From positions 310,001-374,000 of the forward strand of contig BDSI01000016.1 of NCBI GenBank assembly GCA_003117195.1: DNA of 64,000 nt, read 5' to 3'. Shown in pieces: positions 33,248-45,144 of the stretch. This stretch comes from Eudorina sp. 2006-703-Eu-15. Taxonomy: Eukaryota; Chlorophyta; Chlorophyceae; Chlamydomonadales; Volvocaceae. Made by a program: the position numbers and the translations under genes. Under the pieces are notes generated by a model. The model searched no databases and was not told the DNA's origin. It saw nothing but the letters and a program-made list of their open reading frames with translations. The stretch's first letter is position 1. Each line of letters opens with the position of its first letter.

Positions 33248-35349
33248 AAGGTGCGGACGGGGAGGGGAGGGAAGGGAAGGGGCTGCCGGTGAAGCACTGC
33301 TGTGGGGGACGGGGGCGGGGGACTGGACACCGGTCGCACTGCACCGCACCGGTAGACCACGGCAGGAGAGGACGCGGCAGGAGGGGCAAGCGGGAGGGAG
33401 GCTGGGGGAGGGAATAGTGAGCGACTTGGTGGTGGGTGCAACTGGCCGACCAGGGAGGGGGGGAGGAGGAGGCGTGACGCGCGATGGCACGTCGGGACCA
33501 AGCACACATCGCACCGTATCTGCCAGCGCGGGTCTTACTCTGCGCTCGCACATTTCCACCTTCACTGCCACCTCTCGCCGCCTCGTCGCCCTCGTGGGAT
33601 TGTGCGCTTGGGAAGCTCGTGGGCCCAACCGGAACGTGGGAGGACTGTGTGCAACTGTGCATGGTATACAACTGTGATTGCTTTATCTTCAGTGCTGCAC
33701 CACCCAGGTCCAACTGACGAAACGAACAAAACGGAAACGGAGGGACAGAGGCAGAAAGCTTTCTGCAACCCAAGCGCGCCCACCAACGTTCTCGCAGATC
33801 CAGGTGCCGTACAATGGTGTTGACTTTTAAGAGTTGCGTTGGCGGGGCGCCGCGCCGTGAGTTGCGAGCAATATGTTGCTTGCCGTGTGGCCGTCATATG
33901 GGTCGCGCTGGGGCCGTGACGTGGCTCACCACCACCACCACCAAGAGGTGCCCGGGACGGGTCGACTTGGCGGCCGGCAGGCGGTCAAGGGTTAGAGCAC
34001 ATGAAAACAAGAACAGGACTAACTCGTCGGGGGGGGGGGTTGGCCGAGGAGCTGCCGGCAGGTAGGTGGGGTAAACGCAATCGGGATCCTGGGGGCCGGG
34101 ATGTTTCCGGGGCCCACAACGTCCTGGAGTGTACGATGCGTACGATGTACGAGGATGATACAGTCGCAGGGTGGAATGTGGAGCCTGCACGGTGTACGAT
34201 GCACACGTGGGTGGGGCTGCGGAGGGGCGTGGGGCATTCGGTGATTATTTCCTCTGCGATGCGGCTGTCTTGATTGGCTTGTCAGGGGCAGGGACCGTGG
34301 GGTGTAGGAAACTCGTAGATATATTCAAACAGCGCTGCTGCCAGAGCAAACGTCCGGTGAGGGATCAACTTGGTCACGGGAGGGGCCGTGGGGGATCTCA
34401 CCGACAGCCCGGTCGTGGGGCTGCTGGCTGCGGGCCCCTCGGCTGGGCCCCGGCCAGAGGGGCTGTGTGGAGCTGCACTCACAAGGAGGACTCGGGCACA
34501 ACTACTTCAATTTCCCCGCACAACCCCGCCACAACGGCCACGACCACAACGCCGCCGCCGCCGACGCTTCAGATGGGCGGAAGCGAGACAGGGCACGGAG
34601 TCTGCCCTATCAGGGGTGCAACGGATTCCGTACGGCACACAGACACCTGATTCGCGGTGCTAGCGGTATTGTCACGTTACGTTACCATGTACCGTATGCG
34701 ATTTACGGTGACATCGTAACGTTTGTGATTGAATCACAAACGTCGGTGAATGTCAGAGGTCTCGTCGGGGCACACACAACGCACCAGACCAACCCGCCTT
34801 CCAGTTCGAGCAGCGGCCGTAGCAGCAGCAGCCGTAGCAGCGGCGGCGACAGTGCGGGCACATCGCCTCTGCGGAAGCCGATGGGGAGGCCGATAACCGC
34901 CGCTGGCTGTAGTCTCGTCCAAGCAGACCAGGCGGCAGCACGCGGGCTCCCCAAACCCACAGAATAAAAAACCCAAAACCTTAAAAACCCGACTCCGCCG
35001 GCCGTTGCACCAGCACCCCATCAGTTGCCGACCAGACCAGCCCGTAGCTCTGCAGTACGGACCGTAGCACCGTACTCCTACGGCGTAACCTCACCTCGTC
35101 TTGCCGCATGAGGCGGTAAAAGCTGAGCCTCGCTGATGTACGGCACAAGCACGCACCCCACGCCGTCCTATCGATTCCCTTTCCCCCCACGTGTGCCCGG
35201 AAAAAAGTACGGCATCCTGCTCGTCGTCCCATACCCGCCAGTCGGTCACACACAGCACACCCCGCACGGCTCACACACACACACACACACGATCTCCAGG
35301 GTCGGATCTGGGATCCATGTACTGGATCCAACGATCCATTTAGGCAAGC
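33248..35349. other. Convergent 3' region between POLE2 and the tRNA-binding protein gene
   Basis: This 2.1-kb stretch lies between two stop codons facing each other and must contain both 3' UTRs. No TGTAA was found on either strand here, so the ends are undefined. It contains a G-run (34028-34039), a hairpin at 34719-34743 and scattered GTACGG phrases, but no supported exon. Confidence 0.5.
34719..34743. repeat. Near-perfect inverted repeat (hairpin)
   Basis: CGTTTGTGATT is followed at once by its complement, AATCACAAACG, with one to three bases in the loop. It lies in the convergent 3' region and could form a transcript hairpin on either strand. Confidence 0.75.
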
Positions 35350-37904
35350 TCAGTGGATCTCCGACCCGTCCACGATCTCCGGCGGCAGCGTGACTGCGCC
35401 CGCCGACGTGACCAGCGGGCGGCCGTTGAAGGCCGCCTTGCCGCCGCCCGCCACCCGCAGCCCCGCGCCGATCTTCTTCCAGTGGTCGCTCTTGAGCACC
35501 TTGTCGGGCGCGGGGGAGGGCGAGCCGCCCTCCAGAAACACCACATCGCCAAGGGCGGCGCCGGCTGCCGCGTCGGGGGGGCAGGGGGTAAGGAACGGCG
35601 GGGCGTGCACGGGGCGCGGGGGCGGGGAGGCCACAGCAGGAAGACACACAACTTATATCGAGGGTGGTGCGGCATTATGTCGGCACGGTTGACGCGTATG
35701 GCGCCATGACCGACACACGGCTGCTTGAAGCATGCAGCATGTGATGGAGCACAATCCGACACAGTGTGCCGTGTACCCCCGTGGGTACGGTACCGACTCC
35801 GCAAGCCCCCGCCCAAATAAGATGGCGTCCAGGCCTCCCGGGGGATATTTGGGCCGGGGGCTGGCGGAGCTGGTCCTAGGGCTCGCGGGTCATCACATGA
35901 GTTGCGGGCAATGGTCCTAGGGCGGGGGCTGTGGAAGAGAGTCTCCCCAACGAAGTTGTCCTATCGGGCCCATCGGGCCGCCCGGTGACCGCGCGGCTGT
36001 ACGGCAGCCCGGGTCCGCCGCTTGGACGCCAGGGTACACTTCGGACACACGCGCGCACCGACAGCACCCCAGGCACCTGAGCTGTGTCTGGGTTGTTTCT
36101 TCTTAAACCCCAGGCACCTGAGCCTCCTACCTGCCCCCGCCCCCCGGGCCCCTGCCTGCCTGTCCTCCGAGCGGCAGGAGCGTCCCGTACCTATCCCCGC
36201 CTACCCCCCTACCCCCGCCTACCCCAGCCTAACCCTGCAACCCCTACCTGCCCCTATCTGCCCCTATCTACCCCTGCCTACCCCTGCCTACCTGGCGGAA
36301 TGAGGGTCCGCACGAGCAGCGAGTCACCGACGGCCACCTCTGCGAGTTTCGATGTGAGGACGCCGGGGGAAGAATCGTCAACAATTTGGCCAATAACAGC
36401 GCTAGGAGAGAGTACATATATAGCCGTCGTTGCAACCTTGCAGGTACCGCGCACGGCGCGCTGCGCACAGGATCGGCCCCAGGCACGGACGGGGCCCCGA
36501 CTCGGACCCAAACCCCAGCCCTCAGCCCTCAGCCCGCTGCCTAGCCCACCTAAAAGCCCACCCGAACTCCGCACGTTGGGCGTCCCCGGCCCCCCCTCCC
36601 CCCGCGCGGCCCACAGCCGGCCCCCGCACCTGCCGCCAGCACCATCGCCTCACTGACCTCCCCGGCCAGTTTCGCGGGTTTGAGGTTGCACACAACGCAC
36701 ACGAGCGCTCCAGCGAGCTGCGACACCTTGAGGTACTGCCTCAGGCCGGCACAGACCTGCGGGTCGGGTCGGTCTGTCCGTCGGTCTGTCCGTCGGGTCG
36801 GTTGGGTCGGTTGGGTCGGTTGGGTCGGTCGGTCGGGCGCCAGGGGTCCAGACGGGGTGGCCGGATGGCGGGTTGGCGGGGTGCCAAGCAGGCAGGCAGG
36901 CGGGCGGGCGGGGTGCGCGGGGTACAAGCCGGCCGGCAGGAATTAGAAATACCAGCCAGCGCCGGTCTGTAACCCCTTGTAGCACTCGGGAGGAGGACCG
37001 CTGCATGTCGCGGGCCGGCCGCAAGGACGCTCTCTGGGGCATCCCTGGAGTCCCATGACGGCTGGCTGGCGGCAAGCTTTTTCGGCGTCTGTCCACCTAC
37101 CTGTCCGCAACCACCCCCTCTAGCTGCACCCGCGCGCCGCACCGTCGACGGTCACCGCAGAAGCCGCTCGTGTGCGCGCGGCCCCCGCGCCGTGCCGCGC
37201 ACGCGGCCACGCGCCTGTTGGAAACACGCGCATCCGTACGCTCCGAAACCGCACCTGACGCGTCTCCCCATTGCCCAGGTCGATCTGCAGCTTGTACAGC
37301 TTCTCGCTGTTGGGCAGCTCCTCCACCACCGCCACACGGGCGACCTGTGGAGATGCGGCGGTGGGAGGCGCGGAGCATGATGGGGATTGGAAGCGAGCGA
37401 GATGCTATGTGGGTATTCAGCGATGAAGCCCGCCCGACCCAAACTAGTGACCAATATCCCCTGTGGGTGTGCAACGTCACGGGTATAGAAGCTCCATCCC
37501 CGGTGTGTTCTGCGCGCGTGTGTGTGTGTGTGTGTGTGTGTATCGTTACATATCTGCCGGGCCGACACTGGCCGGGGGCGCTAACCCGCCCCATACGGGA
37601 GACCGCCGAAGCACTTTCCCCCGGTTACGGGGGAAAGGGGCGTAAGGGGCCTCTGTCCCCTCGCTCTCAACCAAGGCCGCGTGCCCGATCCCCGAGGATC
37701 GGTGACCGCTGTGCCCCCTCAAGGGAGGGGGCGAAGGCCCATCCCGGGCGGTCTGCGCCTCGCAGTCCGCTGTTCAACCTCCTCAAGTCCTTGCAGCACC
37801 CAGGGCGCGTTTCGGAGGCGCGCCCCTGCTTGGTGCGGTAAAACTAGCCTGGTCCCGCGTCCCAACCTAATCGTACTAGCTAAGGTTGCACCCTCCGGCA
37901 GGCC

Positions 37905-37939
<35 letters not shown>

Positions 37940-38473
37940 GTGGCGTTTGGGTCAGGACCCGGTGGTTGCGCCCGACCAAAGGGGTGATGTGGGTGTGGCT
38001 GTGAGATCGCGAGGGTTCGGATGGGCCGGGGCCACCTTACCTTGATCTGGACGCGGTTGAACAGGGCCTCATCATCCGAGCCTGCGGCTGCGGGCGCCGC
38101 GGCTGCCGGGGCAGCTGGCTTGGGGGCCTTTGGCGCCTTGGCGGCGGCGGCCGCAGGCGCAGCGGCGGGTGCCGCGGGCGCCGCGGGCGTGGCAGATGCA
38201 GCGGGCGGGGCAGGGGCCGCTGGATGGGCCGGTGCTGAAGCTTTGGCCGGTGCCGAGTCTGCAGTGCATCGTGCAGGACATAAGGCCGACTAACTGGACT
38301 GTGAATGGTGACGGTAAGCTGGCCGTCGCAAGCAACTCCGCGAACTTCTAGGAGCATAGGTTTATATAAATCGTTAGCCAACCTTTGCTAGGCGCTGTAG
38401 GGGAGGGCTTCGACCCAGCAAGCAAGTTGTCAAGAAGCGCGATTGCCTTATCGAGAGTCTCTACAGCCGCCAT
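35350..38473 (-). CDS. AIMP1: AIMP1/Arc1-type tRNA-binding protein (EMAPII-like domain)
   Basis: Proteins of this type bind tRNA through an OB fold and assist aminoacyl-tRNA synthetases in the cytosol. Six exons (38473-38383, 38258-38041, 37344-37255, 36756-36630, 36339-36292, 35564-35350) sum to 789 nt, giving 262 residues. A short helical N-terminus (MAAVETLDKAIALLDNLLAG) leads to an Ala/Pro/Lys-rich linker. The EMAPII-like domain starts at LFNRVQIKVARVAVVEELPN and continues with SEKLYKLQIDLGNGETRQ, CNLKPAKLAGEVSEAMVLAA, VGDSLLVRTLIPPAGAALGD and DHWKKIGAGLRV. There is no synthetase catalytic core or KMSKS loop, so this is a stand-alone cofactor rather than a methionyl-tRNA synthetase. The intron at 38040-37345 contains the reverse copy of the dispersed repeat and two GT tracts. 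Confidence 0.9.
37503..37546. repeat. (GT)n microsatellite in an intron
   Basis: A short GT tract lies in the second intron of the tRNA-binding protein gene. A second tract is at 37903-37941, so the two flank the reverse copy of the dispersed repeat. Confidence 0.85.
37646..37805 (-). repeat. Dispersed repeat, right part, reverse copy
   Basis: Reversed, this segment matches 3637-3795 over about 160 bp with few differences, including the palindrome (CCGATCCCCGAGGATCGG). The CA-bearing left part is absent, although GT tracts lie on both sides. Confidence 0.75.
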
Positions 38474-39818
38474 TGTCACGGTTGGCCTCGACACAAAGAA
38501 CCAATTGAAGACCTTACTGATCGACTTCCTCAAAACAATTCCGCTCGGAAGCAGGATCGCAAGGCCGTCCTGAAGTGTGAAAGACGTCGTACATTGAAAT
38601 CAGGTTCAGACAACGACATTACAGAATCACTCGAACAAGCTGGTTGAATCTGATCATTTACAAGGGAAAGAGCCGGCAAGAAGATGGCGGCATCCTCGGT
38701 TATCCAACAGCTCGGTGAAACTACCCTTGTACCCACCCATGAACCTACCCATGAACCGGCCCATGCGCTGGTAAGCGATGCCTAAGCCTCGAACCCATTC
38801 GAGAGCACGACCATCGCAACACTCAGGTATCTCGCCGACACGCACCGTCAAGTTACCCGCAACCGCCGCAACTGACAGGAACTGACGTGCTCGCAAAACA
38901 CGCCCAAGGCCGCTTTCGTGACCGCCGACAAGTGTTGTAGGACTGGTGCAATCTTGGCAGGGCGCGACTGCCCGCAAAGCGCACCGCTGCATTCAGTTTC
39001 ACGTATTGATTCGTTGCAACCTATTGGTTGCACGCACAGACCGGCACGCAACCCTTCGCATCCGGGAATCAACCATGTCGCAGTGGACGCCTCCGGGTCT
39101 TTGGCGACAGCTGAAGCCTCCTGGGTCCTGGCTAATTACACAGGACCACCTACACTGCGACTGTGACGGGTGGACCGCGGGTGTCCGCTGACCCAGACAC
39201 CGCCGCCCACATCCGTCAAGCCGCAGCCACGAACGTCATAGCGGTCGTCCGCAAGGTCCGCTCTGCCAGGACCGCAGGAAGGCGCAGATGGCGGATGACC
39301 AGAACGAGCAGAGGGCGTGGCAGGAACGATACAAGGAAAGAATCAGATCCAAAACCAAGCAGTCACGACATCCGCACTGGAAAATGCCGGGCCCGGGGTG
39401 GTAGGTAGGTAGTGCTGTCACTGCACTGGGGGCAAAGTAAGGTGGCTCGGAGAGAAAGGGACCCCAGGTTCCCGCAGAGCAACGCACGCCTAGCTCAGCT
39501 CGCAGGTATGCGTCCTCACGCGATGGGCGCAGGCGTAGGCGGGTGGTGTCCGTAGCTCCGTACGAGTGGCTGCGCTGTTCAGTTAGTCTGTTGGTTACTT
39601 CAAACGACCACCACACGAGAAATACATACGCATTAATCGTCAGTTTTGCATATTTGTGCATAAGAGGATGCCGCTAGGGTGATTTCCTTGCGATTCGGAA
39701 TGACACCGGAACACTTTGACGACCTTGCTGACTGCTGCCTTCACGGCAAGCGCAAAAACTCGACCTTATAGCAACATGGAGATTTAACCATTGCCTAGCT
39801 TGCCGGAACACTTCAGCG
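38474..39818. promoter_or_regulatory. Upstream region between divergent AIMP1-like and CCZ1 genes
   Basis: About 1.3 kb separates the two start codons. It must contain both promoters and 5' UTRs. No conserved exon or recognisable control site stands out. Confidence 0.4.
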
Positions 39819-42800
39819 ATGGCGTACAGTCTGTCTACACAACTACCAGCAAACCCCGTCGCGGCGTTCTTCCGCAGCACAAATCTCGTTCTTGCGGTAT
39901 ATGATGTTAGACGCGGGCAATGTGAAGGCGAAGAGGCGGAGAAATTGTTGTCGTTCTTCCCCACCATCGCGCCAATCCAAGTGCGCACATCAATCGTGGG
40001 CCTGGCGCAGGCGATTGCCTCCTTCGCCACGAACCTGTCCCAGGTGCGCCCTCTCACGTGCCATTGCCCCGCCTCGTCGTCCCGTACGTATTCCCACTGG
40101 GAGCAGCACTCTCGGGTATCATCGTACCGGTCTTTGAAGCACGCTCGTGGCGGTTGCCTCCACCGCTATATGTGGCTGGTCCCACGCTTCCAGAGCCCAG
40201 GAGGACAACCATGCAGCCTGGCATCGTCGTGGTCATAGTAGTAATCGTTGCAAGGTGGACATAATATGCCTGCGCTGGGCATGTCTCTCCTGATGGCGTG
40301 TGGCAGCACTTGATGAATGCAGGGGCGCACAGATCCCCTGGCCATCCCAGCCTTGCGGTGCAGCCCTCTTCCCCGCACGCACCCACACACGCGCACCCCC
40401 CCCCCACTCACACACACACACACACATACACACATACACACGCTAAAACCCACATACACAAGCCCCTTTCGACCCTGTCTGGACCCCTCCCCGTGCTCCT
40501 CCAGGATGACAGCCGCTTCAAGTCCATGGTTGCGGACCACAACAAGTGGGTCATGTACGAATGCGAGCCGTCCATCTGGCTGCTGGCGGTGAGCACCTGG
40601 TGGTACTGGTTACATGGCTCATGGCTCTCGGGGGCTGTGGAACTGCGCGCCCGGGTGGTGGGAACTGCGCGCCCGGGCGGTGGCTTAGCTAGCCCACAGC
40701 GGTGAGAAGCCTGTTCCCAGACCCAGATCCGGCCTCCTCTCTCACATCCCCTCTGCGCACACATACCGTACACATTGTCCTGGTCTCCTTGTCGCGGGGC
40801 AGGTGGTGCGCAAGGCCTGGGCGGGCACAACCTGCACCAACGCGGCGTTCAAGAGCCTTCTGAGCAGCATGTACGACGTGTTCGTACTCCTGCACGGCAG
40901 GATGGGGACGCTGCTGGAGCAGGTGACGAGGCTCACCCCTGGAGGAGGAGGAGGAGGAGGGGGAGGAGGAGGAGGAGGAGGACCCGGGAGGGGAGAGAAG
41001 GGGCGTACTGAGCGTAGCATGACTTGACCCGGCAAGTGGCAGCGGTTTCATTTTTACACACATACTTACTCCCTGACACCCACATTCTTCTCATTTACAC
41101 ACATTCTTCTCGTTTACACACATTCTTCTCCCTTACAGACATTCTTCTCCGTTACACAAACACGATCACACGCACACGCATGCCCCCGCGCGCACTCCAC
41201 GTTGCCCTCCACTTCGCTTGCCCTCTGCCCGCGCTGCACCTCACCCCCCGCCACCAACACATACCCCACCCCACCCCCCGCACGCCTTCCCCCGGCACCG
41301 CCCCCACCCCCCCCCCACACGCACAACCACATACACACCAACAGGACCCCACGGGGTTCGCGGTGCGGCGGGTGCTGCAGCCCCTGCTGGACGAGGTGGG
41401 CACCCGGCTGCTGCGGCCCGAGGCCGCGGCCTCCCGGGAGCCGGGGGGGCACGCCACCCTGCTGGCCAACCCGTTGGCGCCGCACTGCCCGGGGGCGGTG
41501 CCGCTGCTGCCCACCTCCCACCAAACCTTCCTGGGTGAGCGCCGGGGGAGGGGGTCCCGAGCTAGCTGTCAGGGTAATGGCAGGGAGGGGATTCCTCTTC
41601 GAAACGGGTTCGGACCGGGGTGCAGACTGGGGTTTGCCTTCTTTTCACCCCCCGGGGGCCCAGGAGGGGCTCCAGGAGGGGCTCATGGAGGGACTGACCG
41701 GCGGTGTGTGGGGGGGGGATCTGGTGCGCCGGTTGGCTTGGGCAGCGATGCCAGCCGTGGCAGCGATGTCGGGCAGCGGGGTGCGTCGAGCCGGCGGATC
41801 AACCACCCGCCGGTTGGGCAGGACCCTCTTGGCCGCCGTGTATTGCCGGTGGCCTGCCCGGGGACTGGGCCGCGGGGAGTGCTTGTGTGGTGCATCCGTC
41901 AGCCCCGCACACCCCTTCGCCATCCCCCCTGCCACACACATTCTGTGTCATCTACTTCCATCGCCTGTATCGCATGTCATTCTGGACTTCGCTTTCGCGG
42001 CTCGGTTCTCGTTTACACACACATGCAACCAGGGCGGGCCGGGCGGGGTTTCCTCTTCACTATCACACGCATCCAACCCCACACCCCGTCCCCCCCTTCC
42101 CCGCGCAGCCGTCCAGTGCCTGGTCAACCAGCTGTTGGTGGCCTCCTTCTACGGCTCCCGACTGGTCAGTGGGGTGCTGGTGCTGTGGGCGGGGCTGCCG
42201 CTGTGGAGCACGCTGGGGCGGGAGGACACGGCGGCGCTGGTGACGCTGGCGACACGGGCGCTGGCGCCGGCGGCCAAGGCGGCGCAGCGGGTACGGCCGG
42301 GGAGGGAGGATGCGCGGGGGGGGGGATACAAAGAAAAACAGGGGGGGAGGGGATGAGGCAGGGGAGGGGGCGGGGGAGGGCAAGGGAGGGCGCGAAACCC
42401 ACCCGTGTGTGTGTATGTCCTCCTTCCCTCCTTCCCGTGTGCGCCATTACGCCTTCGCCCACAGCCGCTTGACTCGTGGTGCCGCATGACACCCCTCCCT
42501 TGCCCCCTCCCGACAACCAACGAACCAACCAACGGACTTACTGACAGAGCCGCCCCGCTGGCGGCGGCACCAGCATGGCCCTGGCGGCCGGCGGCGGCGG
42601 CGCGGCGGCGGCAGCAGGCCCCGGGGAGACCGCCTACGAGACCCTCCTCAGCCCGCTGCAGTGGCGCGCCGGCGGCGGCATCCAGCCGGCACCGCTCTCC
42701 ACCGCCGCGGCCTCCCTGGCGTCTATGGCCGCCGGTCTGGGGCTGCCGCTCTCATTGACAGGCGGCGCCGCCGCCGTGGGCCCGAGTGTCGGTTCCTCCG

Positions 42801-45144
42801 GAGCAGCTGCAGCCGGCGGCGGCGGCGGCGGTAGCGGCGGCGCCGCCATGTTTGGTCTATCGACCCCCGGGGGAATCAGCCTGGCGGGCATTCTGGGTTT
42901 CGGAGTCGGTGCCGCCGGCGTGGCGTCGTCGGCGTCGCCGCCGCTGCCGGTGTCGTCCTTCGCCGCCGCCGGGCCGTCGTCGTTCTCATCGACGGGCGCC
43001 CCAGGGCCCGCCGCCGCCGCCGCTGGCGGCGGCGGCGGCGGCGGCGGCGTGGGCTCCGTGCTGCCGCCGTTCCTGTCGTCCTTCCTGCGGCCGAGGCTGC
43101 GGCCCTCCATGTACTCCTCCGCTCCAGGGGGGGCTCTGCCGCTGGACACGGTGCTGCCCATGACGCCCGTGTGGCTGCGGGTAAGGGGGAGGAGGCGCGA
43201 GAGGGGCTGCTGACGGTGGTTTTATTTTTCTGTTTTTTCCCTCCCGAGCACCCCGGTGGTTTTTCACTGCTGCGGCCTGTGACAGTCGGCTGAGGCCGCC
43301 TCCAGTCTTCTCTTGTGCTCAGCAGGTGCCCGCCGAACCCACACGTCCACCTGGATTCTCCTTCCACTTGTGTGTCAATAAAAATGAAAAGAGCGAAACC
43401 GCGGATGAGCACCAAACCGATGACCGCCCATGTTGGGATGGACGACGACGGCGTTTCCTCCGCCCTCCCTCCCTCCCCCTCCCCCCGCCGCCCCCCACAA
43501 CTCGGCCCCCGGGTGCCCCCCCCGCCCCCCCGCCAGGGCCCCCACGAGTGGGCGCAGCTGCTGCCGTACCACCGCGGCCAGCTGCTCGTCCTGTCGCTGC
43601 TGCACGACGGGCCGCCGCCCGCCACCGAGGTCCTGGCGGCGCTGGCGGCGGTGCTGAACCGCGGGTCGGGCCCGGCGGTGGCGGCGCTGGCGGCCGAGGT
43701 GCCCGCCCGCAGCATCTGGCACGAGAAGGGGCACCGCTACTGCTACACGGACGCGCTGAGCAACGCCTCCAGGTGCCGCCGTGTGTAGCGGGCGGGGGCG
43801 GGGGCGGGGCGGGGGCGGGGGCGGGGGCGGGGGCGGGGGCGGGGCGGGGGCGGGGCGGGGGCGGGGCGGGGGCGGGGGCGGGGGCGGGGGCGGGGCGGGG
43901 GCGGGGGCGCGGGGGCGGCGTCCCCACGGCGGGGCCCCGATGTGTCTCTGGCTGGACTGTTTCCCTCGTTCTGTCATTCAACCGCGTTTCCGCGTCGTGT
44001 GTGCGTGACACGGCCGCGGCCCCCTGCCCACACGACCTCGCAGCTGCAGTCCTTACTGGCCGCCCCTGCGGCCCCTGTCACCTCCTGACGGACCCCTGCC
44101 TGGCCCCTGACGGGCCTCCTTGTTCCTCCTGCCCACCCCCGGCCCCGGCCCCGCCCCCGCCCCCGCGCTGCCCGTGTGCCCTGCAGATACTCCCCCCTCA
44201 AGAAGGTCCTCACGCTGTCGAACTCGGCGTTGAGGCACCTGGCGCACCTGCGCAGCAAGATGGACGACTGGGAGCCGTCGGGGGCCGGGGGGGCGGGAGG
44301 GGGCGGAGCAGCAGCAGGGGCCGGAGCAGCAGCAGGGGCCGGAGCAGCAGCAGGGGCCGGAGCAGCAGCAGGGGCCGCGGCAGCAGGGGCCCGTGGGGCA
44401 GCTGGTGCGGGCGGTGGCGGCGGGGCGTCGCAGCCGCAGCAGCAGCAAGAGCCGCAGTCGATGGCAGCAGGTGAGCGGCTGCCGGGCGGGGGAGCGGCGG
44501 GAAGGGGCAATGCGGGAAGGGGCAATGCGGGAAGGGCGCTTGTGTGTGTGTTTGGTGTTAGGCCCTTGTGTGCCAGCATCGGCAGTATCGCCCTCAGACA
44601 GCTGCCTCGCGCGCCTGTGAGCTGGGCTGTGGGGTTGGGGGGTTGGGTAGTGGGGGGAGCTCCGGCCGTCTGGCGGCCAGCGCCATTAATTATGTGTCTA
44701 CCAGTTCATGCACGTCTACCAATTTCCCATCCTCCCCCCGCCCACACACACACATCCTCCCAACCACCAGGTGACTCGACCCCCCCCGCGACGACCACCA
44801 CCGCCACCACCGTCGGCACCGCCCCCGCCGCCGCCTCCGCTGGTGGGCCCGATGCACGGGGTGGCTCTGGCCCGAGCCCCGCCCCCGCCTCCGGGTCCCC
44901 CAGCAGCGGTGGTGGCCATCCGGGTGACAGCGAGGGCGACAGCGAGTTGGTCGTCCGTACGGCCCACGACGCCTGGCTGGTGCTGCGCGCGGCGCCGGGC
45001 GGTCGGCGAATGTACGCGGCCTCGGAGGCGGGCGGCCTGGAGCTGACTCTGGGCACGGGGCTGGAGCCCACCCTGCCCGCCGCGGTGGCGCCCACCGACG
45101 GGCTGTGCGACCGGCTGTTCCCCGGCGTGTTCCTGCAGCCTTGA
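39819..45144 (+). CDS. CCZ1: Vacuolar fusion protein CCZ1
   Basis: CCZ1 with MON1 forms the exchange factor that activates Rab7 on late endosomes and vacuoles. Nine exons (39819-40043, 40505-40588, 40803-40922, 41345-41534, 42109-42290, 42548-43180, 43537-43772, 44187-44470, 44771-45144) sum to 2328 nt, giving 775 residues. The first longin-type domain matches plant CCZ1: LVLAVYDVRRGQCEGEEAEK, IVGLAQAIASFA, VMYECEPSIWLLAVV and LLSSMYDVFVLLHGRMGTLL. A second block reads WAQLLPYHRGQLLVLSLLHD. The end, HDAWLVLRAAPGGRRMYAAS with LFPGVF, matches the family C-terminus. It is longer than plant CCZ1 (about 500 residues) because of Gly/Ala/Ser-rich inserts, mainly in exons 6 and 8. Its 5' end diverges from the AIMP1-like gene. 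Confidence 0.93.
40388..40442. repeat. CA-rich microsatellite in an intron
   Basis: A C-run followed by a CA tract lies in the first intron of CCZ1. Confidence 0.8.
41943..42030 (+). repeat. Dispersed repeat, left part, direct copy
   Basis: This matches 3549-3641 (TCATCTACTTCCATCGCCTG, then CTGGACTTCGCTTTCGCGGCTC, then a CA tract). It lies in the CCZ1 intron between exons 4 and 5. The right part is absent. Confidence 0.7.
43787..43916 (+). repeat. GGGGGC/GGGGC minisatellite in a CCZ1 intron
   Basis: About 130 bp of GGGGGC and GGGGC units begin within about 15 bases of the exon 7 donor (AG|GTGCCG). The G runs on the transcribed-RNA sense strand are suited to forming G-quadruplexes. Confidence 0.95.

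Noticed and set aside
32540..33628. 362-residue minus-strand frame rich in Leu/Pro/Arg
   Set aside because: It lies antisense to the POLE2 tail exon, and its composition follows from the acidic/RG codons on the + strand.
37097..37140. Possible extra exon reading VQLEGVVADR with a GTAGG donor in the AIMP1-like gene
   Set aside because: The EMAPII-like family alignment joins GETRQ directly to VCAGLRQYL in phase, leaving no room for it.
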